Notes under the pieces: model-generated
Databases searched by the model: none
What the model was told of the DNA's origin: nothing
The model's input: the letters and a program-made list of their open reading frames with translations, nothing else
Program-made: the position numbers and the translations under genes
Origin: Monosporascus cannonballus
Lineage: Eukaryota > Ascomycota > Sordariomycetes > Xylariales
DNA length: 64,000 nucleotides
NCBI GenBank assembly: GCA_004154925.1
Contig: QJNS01000014.1
Span: 434,001 to 498,000 of the forward strand
Direction of reading: 5' to 3'
Part shown: positions 57,601-64,000 of the stretch, piece by piece
Layout: every line of letters starts with the position of its first letter
Position numbering within the stretch: the stretch's first letter is position 1

Positions 57601-60318
57601 ATTATTTAACATATTTTCTTAATAAATGTTTTTAATTATTAATTTTAATATACCGATATATCTTATATATTTTCTTTTGAAATTATTATAATATTAATTA
57701 ATTAATTATTTTTTTTAATTTAAATATAATAATAAAAATCTTTGAAATTCATTTTCGAAAACACCTTAATTAATCTTAAATAATTTATTTTTTTAAAAAT
57801 TAAAATAAAAAATATCGATTTTTTATCGTTACTTAATTTAACTTTTTATCATTAACGTATAGTCGAAAATTACCTTTTTTTAAACACCTATAATATTAAT
57901 ATTTTTATATTTACTTTTAAAAAACGTATTTGGCTTATTTTTAAATTCTTTGAATATATTTTTCAAATATTTTCCTTTAGGCTTCCGAAATAAGGTAAAT
58001 TAAACCAAATAAAGGCGTTTTCTTTAAGATCAGATTTATTACATATTTTGCCTTTAGTAATTAAGATATTTTTTTCGTTACTTTTTCGGAATATATTCGC
58101 CGGAAATTCTTTAGGAATGCAAAAAAATCGGTTAACACCCGTTTTTATTATTTTCCAAATTCCGGAATATGTAATTTTTCGGCTATACTTATTAAATTAA
58201 TAATATAAACTTACTTACCGGAAAACGTTAAATTTGTAATATTTTATTTATCGACCTTTTATAACGATTTATGTAACTATTAATATATAACTATGTTTAA
58301 CAAAATCCTTAATTTACCCTTTCCGGGTCTAGATATTAAGAAATCGGGTACTTTTTAATCGCGGCATTTTGCAAAATAAATTTATTTAAATTTTTATTCG
58401 TTTTCGTTATTATTTATTATATTAACAAAATTTTTATAAGCCTTCCAATATTTAATATACGTACCGTTAACGCTAATAAAGCCCGCAATATCTATAAAAA
58501 CTAATTAAAAATTAAATTTTCGTACTAATTTTGTGCTTATAATATTTATTTATGTTCCGGTATTTATATTTACTTATACCGCCATATCCCCCGTACTTCT
58601 TTTTATAAATACTGTTCCTTTAAAAAGCGGCTTTATATTAACCGTTTTGCAATTATCAGCCGAAATAAATTAAACGTATACGTTGATTCTGGATCCTTTT
58701 TTGGGTTTATATTTAAAAACTAATTTGATTTATCGTTATATATTATAACGTTTTATACGGTTTTCGCAAGTCGGTTTCCGTATAGCCGGAATAATAAGGT
58801 TTTCGTATTCTTTTTTAATTTATAATTTATGTTTTTATGGCCTAATTTCTCATAATTATAATACGTAAGTAAGCCCTTATAAAAATTAAAGGCATTAAAT
58901 CATATAAATTTATTTTAATCGGAATTAAATCGGCGATTATTTATCTTCCGAATATAAAAATGCCCGTAATCCTTATTGATCCTATATAACGCCGTTAATT
59001 TACTTTAAAAATCTTTTTTTTCAAAGGCGTTAAAATAAAATTTTTTATCCTTATTAATATCTTTGGCGAAAAATAATCGGTTTTTCTTTGCCTTTTTTTA
59101 GGTATTCTAATAACGCTTTATCTTATTTGCTGTATCATTAATTTCTTTTAACTTAACGTTTTTTTGTAATACGGTATTTCGTAACCTTTATATTAATTTA
59201 TAAAAATAATTAAAAATAAAACGTTTATTATCTCGATTATTTTCCGAGTTAAAAACGTTCGTACACTATATTTTATAAATTAGGAACCTTTATTTAACGA
59301 AAAAATCTAACAGCAATTAATCGAATTAATTTCTTAATTTTATAAATTATTCCCTATATTTTTTATCAAAAAATTAGAATTTATATAATCCTTTCCAATA
59401 AAGTCCATAAATGTTTTATTTTCAATTCTTTTATAATTAAAGTAATTAAATATCATACGGTATAATCGTTACGCGCTTATAATAAAAACATCCATATAGC
59501 CCATGGCTTATTAAATGTAAATAAAGGCATTTCGTTTTGGCCTTTTGGCGTAAATCTTCGTAATAGCTTTTATTTAATTTTCTTTTTTTTAAATTAACGT
59601 ACGTTCAGAAAACTTCGGGCCATTATATCGCGGTATTCGTTTATCGCCTTTAGGCTTTTATAATAATATCGTAATTAGCTTATAAAACTTTGTTTTGTTA
59701 ATTTATACCATTATTTATTATTCGGCTAGTTGTCGAAATAATTCCGAATATTATTCGTTTTATTAACGAATAATCTCCAAAATCTAATTATTATTAAAGG
59801 GTTTAACCTTTTTTTTGCTTTAAATTCCGAAACGCATTCGTTATATTACGTCCGTTTTTTAACCGTTTAACTAACGGTTATCGGAACGTATCCTTATTAT
59901 ATATATAAGGTAATTCGGAATCCCGGGAACCATAATCTTTTGCCCGTTAGGGCTCCGTTATAGGCTTTTTCGCCTGTTCCCGTACCGTAATCGATCGTTC
60001 GTTAGTTAAATTCCGATTGGCGATCTTTTCGATTAATAACTTAAGTTAGTTTTGCAATTAACGAACTTTGTTTTTAATAGTTATCGCGTTATTTTCCATG
60101 GTAAATGGAAAACTGTAAGCTGGGTAAGGTAATCTCCGACCAGTCGTAAAACAGATTCTAAAAAATAAATGTATTAGGTTATTTCCATCTGGCGTTTCCT
60201 ATTAGCTACTAGATGGTGGATTTATACTAGTAAGTAGGTCGGTGGCTAATCGGTGGCTGGTCGGCTACAAGCCTTATCCTTATAGGGGCTGTATTCTTAT
60301 AGAAATATCGTTTTTTAA
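54617..60318 (-). mobile_element. Ty3/gypsy element, family D copy 1
   Basis: LTR-like cores lie at 54617-54840 (3' side) and 60099-60318 (5' side). On the minus strand, gag starts at an ATG at 60099-60097 (MENNAITIKNKVR, stop, LQN, stop, LKLLIEKIA). A zinc knuckle YYNYEKLGHKNINYK lies at about 58820-58868 (two Cys now Tyr). An integrase core with VIVNYLTKL lies at about 57396-57440. Further along the core come HYLQTDK, stop, TEYI and EFVYNNTQNRFTGRFP (57000-57250). The first catalytic Asp of integrase is Asn here. Order and motifs identify Ty3/gypsy. No chromodomain was seen. The 5' LTR core is shared with copy 2 to the right. Confidence 0.8.
60099..60318 (-). repeat. Family D LTR-like core shared by two gypsy bodies
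   Basis: About 220 bp matching the starts of 53577 and 54617, less mutated (for example GGTGGCTAATCGGTGGCTGG is kept). It abuts the gag ATG of copy 1 on its left. On its right it is followed directly by sequence matching copy 1 from 55655, i.e. the 3' end of a second body. One LTR thus serves as 5' LTR of copy 1 and 3' LTR of copy 2. Confidence 0.75.
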
Positions 60319-63300
60319 CATATCGGAAATCGATTTCCGATTGTCCGTTATGGTTACGGAAATTTAATTTTAATACCGTTTTGTAACTTTATAAATTTGG
60401 GTTCTTTTTATAAATATTATAATTCTTTTTATTATTCTGCAATTAATTTCCGATTAGCCGTAATTTTAAAGTATTTTTATAAATAAGGCAATTTTTAAGG
60501 GCCGTTAAACCGTTATATTTCTTATTTATAAATATTTTCTGCCTGTCTTTAAACGTTTTGACGGAATTTTAATATTTATTAATAATTATAATGAAAAAAC
60601 GGCTTTATTCGATAAAGCTGTTATTAAACTTACGTACGTTAAACGCTTTAAAAATAACACTTTATTTATAGTTAATAATAAATTATATTACAGTTATTTA
60701 AGTTTTATTTTACGTCAAAAATAAGCTGTTTTTAAATTTATTCCGAGTTTTACGCCTAGCAAATTTAAAAAACGTAATGGTTTTTTGCTGTTATATATTT
60801 TCTAATTATTTTCCGATATTTTAATGTGAACTTCCTTAATATGTCTATTAAGGGTTAGGTATTACAAAATATAATAATTAAACGTAAAATTTTATTTTCG
60901 AAATAAAATATAATTTCTTTTACGTTTTTTGTTAGTTGTCGACCGATATGTGATAAAATAATTATTTATTAAAAGTTTAAAAACAATTATATAATTAAGT
61001 AATATATTAATACGAATGTTTTAATTTTAATTAAAATTAACTTTGGTAATATTCTAATTATTAAGTAATCAATTTCCGATCGAGCTGTTATTGTTTTATG
61101 GTTTTTAGGTCGTCTTATTTCTTATATACGTATTTCATTTTTTTCGTAATATTATAATATTTTAAATGCGTATTTAAAATGTTTTCGAAACTTTTATATA
61201 TCGTATTTGGCGGGCCAGCCTTTTTATTTAATTAAATATTTATCTTATCCCCTATTATCTCGATAACGCACGATATTCTTTATTACTAATTTTCTGTATT
61301 TTTTTATCAAATCCGGTAACGTTATTTATATGTTATCCGGTTTTCGGTTAAATTACGATTTTAATAGGAATATTAGAAATATATTATATATCCGTTAATA
61401 TTTAATAACAAACGTTATTTTGTACGCCTAAGACCTTATTCGTTTTTTAATTATAATCCGGATATAAATAAATATAATTTATTTTATTTTTGAATATAAA
61501 TTTTTAATTAATAGACTTACTTGTTGTCTTAATTAAATTTCTATAGGTATATAATATTGATTATAATATTTGTTTAAGTTGCCGTTATTCTTTTCTAATA
61601 TTTGTATATTGCTTAATTAATAACCGCTATTTTTTTCGACATGATTCTTAAATCGTTATATTTATTTTTTAAACATTTATAAAAAATATTTTATTATTTT
61701 TAAGTAATATTTATATAAGGTTTCGAATAAAAAACGGCCGGTAAATACGTCTTGCGTAATATTATATACGAATTCCGCATTTCGTAATAACTTTATCTAA
61801 TTATTTTAATATTTATTAATGTAATTCCGGTAATAATATTTTAAAATTCAATAAATATATTCCGTTTAGTTATTAGTCTACAAATAATAAGTGGTTGATA
61901 TTTGCCCCTTTATTTCTCGTTTTTCGTAAAGTTTCGCCTAAAATTAATTGGTTAATAATTTATTTTTATTATTAAAAATTCCAGCCGGCTATCTAATCTG
62001 CATTTTATCTTATTATAAAACAATTGGGTTAATTCGATTACGATCAAGGTTTTAACCGTAAAAATAAATAATTATAATTTCGTAAAACGGTCGACGATTA
62101 TCAGGATTACGTTGTATTTTAGCCCGTTTAAACCTAAGCTTTTAAAAAATCGCGTAATAAAATTTAACGAAAACTTTTAAAAAGTTTTTAAATAATAATA
62201 AGGGCTATAATTATTTATATAGTTTATAACATAATTTTATTACATCATAATAATTCGTATATTCTTTGATTTATTTTTGATATTGTTTGCTATATTATTA
62301 AAATAAAACTTTATGGTTTTGAATTTTAACATACGAAAATATTCTATATATTTTATTTTTAAATTATTAAAGTATTAATTAATTAATTATTTCCGTAAAA
62401 CATGTTATGCCAGGATTGCGAATTTATTCCGATAATATAAAATCTTGTTGAAGTCCAGAAAACATCTTTTTTTTATTTTCATTTAATGTTTAATTATTCG
62501 TATTAGCTTTATAATATTTAAGTCCTTAATTTATAACTTTCGAATTTAATTTTAAAACTGTCGAAAAATTTTCAGCTATAATACCGTTTTGTTTTTGGTT
62601 AATTGTTTCGTTAAAAAACGTAAAACGTATTGGTTCTAAATAATAACCTTAATATTAATTTCGTACTTTTTAAATTTCTCAGAATTTAATTATATTACGG
62701 TTATAATTTACGGTTACCGTTATTTAATGGTTGATCTTATTATTATTACAATTCGTATTTATATTTTTATTCGCAAATAATAACTTCGGCAAATATATAA
62801 TGTTTTTCTTTTTTTGGAAAACCTTTTATAATCGTATAATAAAAGGTTTTCGTTTTTTTACGTAAATAATAATTATTTAAATATCCGCTACCGAAAACCT
62901 GTTTAGGAATTTTGCAATAAGCGAATTTTACGTTATTTTTATAAGACGGTTTATCTCCTTATAATGCTTTAAATCATGTTATATATTTGCAAACGTTTTC
63001 CGTATATTTTTCGCCATATTATTGATAATTTCGAATTTTTTAAATAGTGCAAGAATTACGTTTTTATAAGCGATTTCCCTTAATATATAATCCGGGGGTT
63101 TAAATAATTTATCTGCCGGATTAACAGCGCTCGGTTAATATTGGATTGCAAAATCAAATTACGTAAAGTAATAAACTTATCGGGCCAACTTTCTTTTGAG
63201 ATTACGCGCCGGCCATTTTACTATGATTTTTAATGCTATATAATCGGTAAACATTAAAAAAACTTCTGTACCTTTAAAGTATTATAGCTAATATTTTAAA

Positions 63301-63505
63301 TTTTTAAAAATCGCTAATATTTCTTATTACTTTATAATCTATTATTTTTTTAATTAAACCTATTTTTTAATTAATATATAACTAAATATTAATATTTTCC
63401 GTATTATTATAAAAATAGTTTTAATATAACTTTTATCAAAATGTTTATTTTAACTGTAATATTTTTGGAGTTATCTTATTTTCGGAAAATAATCGCTAAT
63501 TAAAA
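60319..63505 (-). mobile_element. Ty3/gypsy element, family D copy 2 (incomplete in this analysis)
   Basis: The sequence parallels 55655 onward at an offset of about 4.65 kb. Examples are TCGATTTCCGAT at 60328 and the integrase region near 61700-62130. On the minus strand the integrase reads ILIIVDRFTKL, with the catalytic Asp that copy 1 has lost. It lacks the 0.8-kb segment present between core and body in copy 1. Similarity to copy 1 becomes hard to follow beyond about 62400. The right limit is set at the family E repeat only for convenience. Confidence 0.65.
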
Positions 63506-63760
63506 CGGTGACGGCTAGAGGGTTTAACCAACTATTAAACCTTAGTCGTACGGGTTTATATTGGCAGAGGTATCTTGAGAAGCTGAGCAATAAATATAAT
63601 AACGTATTACGTCTCGTAATTCGAAAAATACTTTGAGTAACAATATTATGTTATAAGCTAAAGTTATTAAATTATAGAAATAATAAGCATATATTTTTGT
63701 TTCGGTTCTAAATATTTTTAATTAATTTAACGGTATTTAATTAATTAAATCTTTTTAAGT
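63506..63760 (+). repeat. Family E repeat (copy 2, RIP-mutated)
   Basis: From TGACGGCTAGAGGGTTTAAC onward this matches the reverse complement of 10605-11042 through ACCAACTATTAAACC, GTCGTACGGGTTTAT and on to about 63760 with rising divergence. Most differences are C-to-T or G-to-A in this copy. If E is an LTR, this one opens a plus-strand element running past the window end. Confidence 0.55.
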
Positions 63761-64000
63761 TCTTTTAAGCCCTTGATAATTCGATTAACTTAACGTTCTT
63801 AAGCCAATAATAGCGTTTAAGCTCATTAAGACGGTTGCGTAATCTTTTGGCGTAAGTTAGGGCTAGCTTTTCTTAAGGGCCCGACCGTCCGTAAAGGGCT
63901 AAGACCGTTAGGTCATAATACGATTTCCTTTTTCTTAAGATCTATGTCCTTAAAGATCACATTATTCGTTTATCGGCTATTAGTAAATAATTTTCCTTTT
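63761..64000. repeat. AT-rich to mixed repeat DNA at window end
   Basis: There is no gene. GC is somewhat higher (for example GGGCCCGACCGTCCGTAAAGGG near 63880), which may be the continuing family E repeat or its internal region. Nothing further can be assigned. Confidence 0.35.

Noticed and set aside
53577..60318. CRISPR-like interpretation of repeated cores
   Set aside because: The repeats are 220-1040 bp, only three copies, with gypsy coding sequence between; LTR recombination explains them.

Overview
The window looks like a chromosome segment of a filamentous ascomycete (Pezizomycotina). Three things point to this: short GT-AG introns, fungal protein families (an Asp f 4-type secreted protein, a STAND N-terminal domain with a fungal ubiquitin-like domain), and very strong RIP-like decay of transposons. 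The species cannot be told. The DNA alternates between extremely AT-rich blocks (1-10600, 24507-45960, 46980-64000), which are almost entirely mutated transposable elements, and two stretches of ordinary composition (10610-24506 and 46000-46975).

Layout. 1-10600 is AT-rich repeat DNA with one delimitable Fot1/pogo element (3292-5160, with TIRs and a TA duplication). 10610-24319 is the gene island. It holds LTR remnants and the 3' end of a Ty1/copia element (11043-11856), a tRNA-like sequence, an intact Asp f 4-like secreted-protein gene (15250-16302), a degenerate unknown ORF (16772-17494), a 199-codon orphan ORF (17945-18544), an LTR nested in an LTR (20173-20585), a broken STAND-N/ubiquitin-like gene (21556-22642), a TPR remnant (about 23260-23410) and the 5' half of an RNA ligase gene (23980-24319). 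The ligase gene is interrupted by 21.7 kb of nested elements (24320-46061). This is a minus-strand copia element (family A) with two 7.3-kb Ty3/gypsy chromoviruses of one family inserted in opposite orientations (24577-31834 minus, 38302-45637 plus). All three have exact 5-bp target duplications. The ligase gene resumes at 46062 in the same frame and ends abruptly near 46690. A second, minus-strand copia element (family B, 46814-52290, duplication ATTTA) follows, then a tandem array of another gypsy family (family D, 53577 to the window end).

How it fits together. The only apparently intact coding sequences are the Asp f 4-like gene and the 199-codon ORF. Everything else is broken by stops, deletions, frameshifts or insertions. 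No transposon gene is intact; several have catalytic Asp codons changed to Asn, as G-to-A RIP predicts. Element families were assigned from short protein motifs read through stop codons. Boundaries were assigned from LTR or TIR pairs and target duplications read directly.
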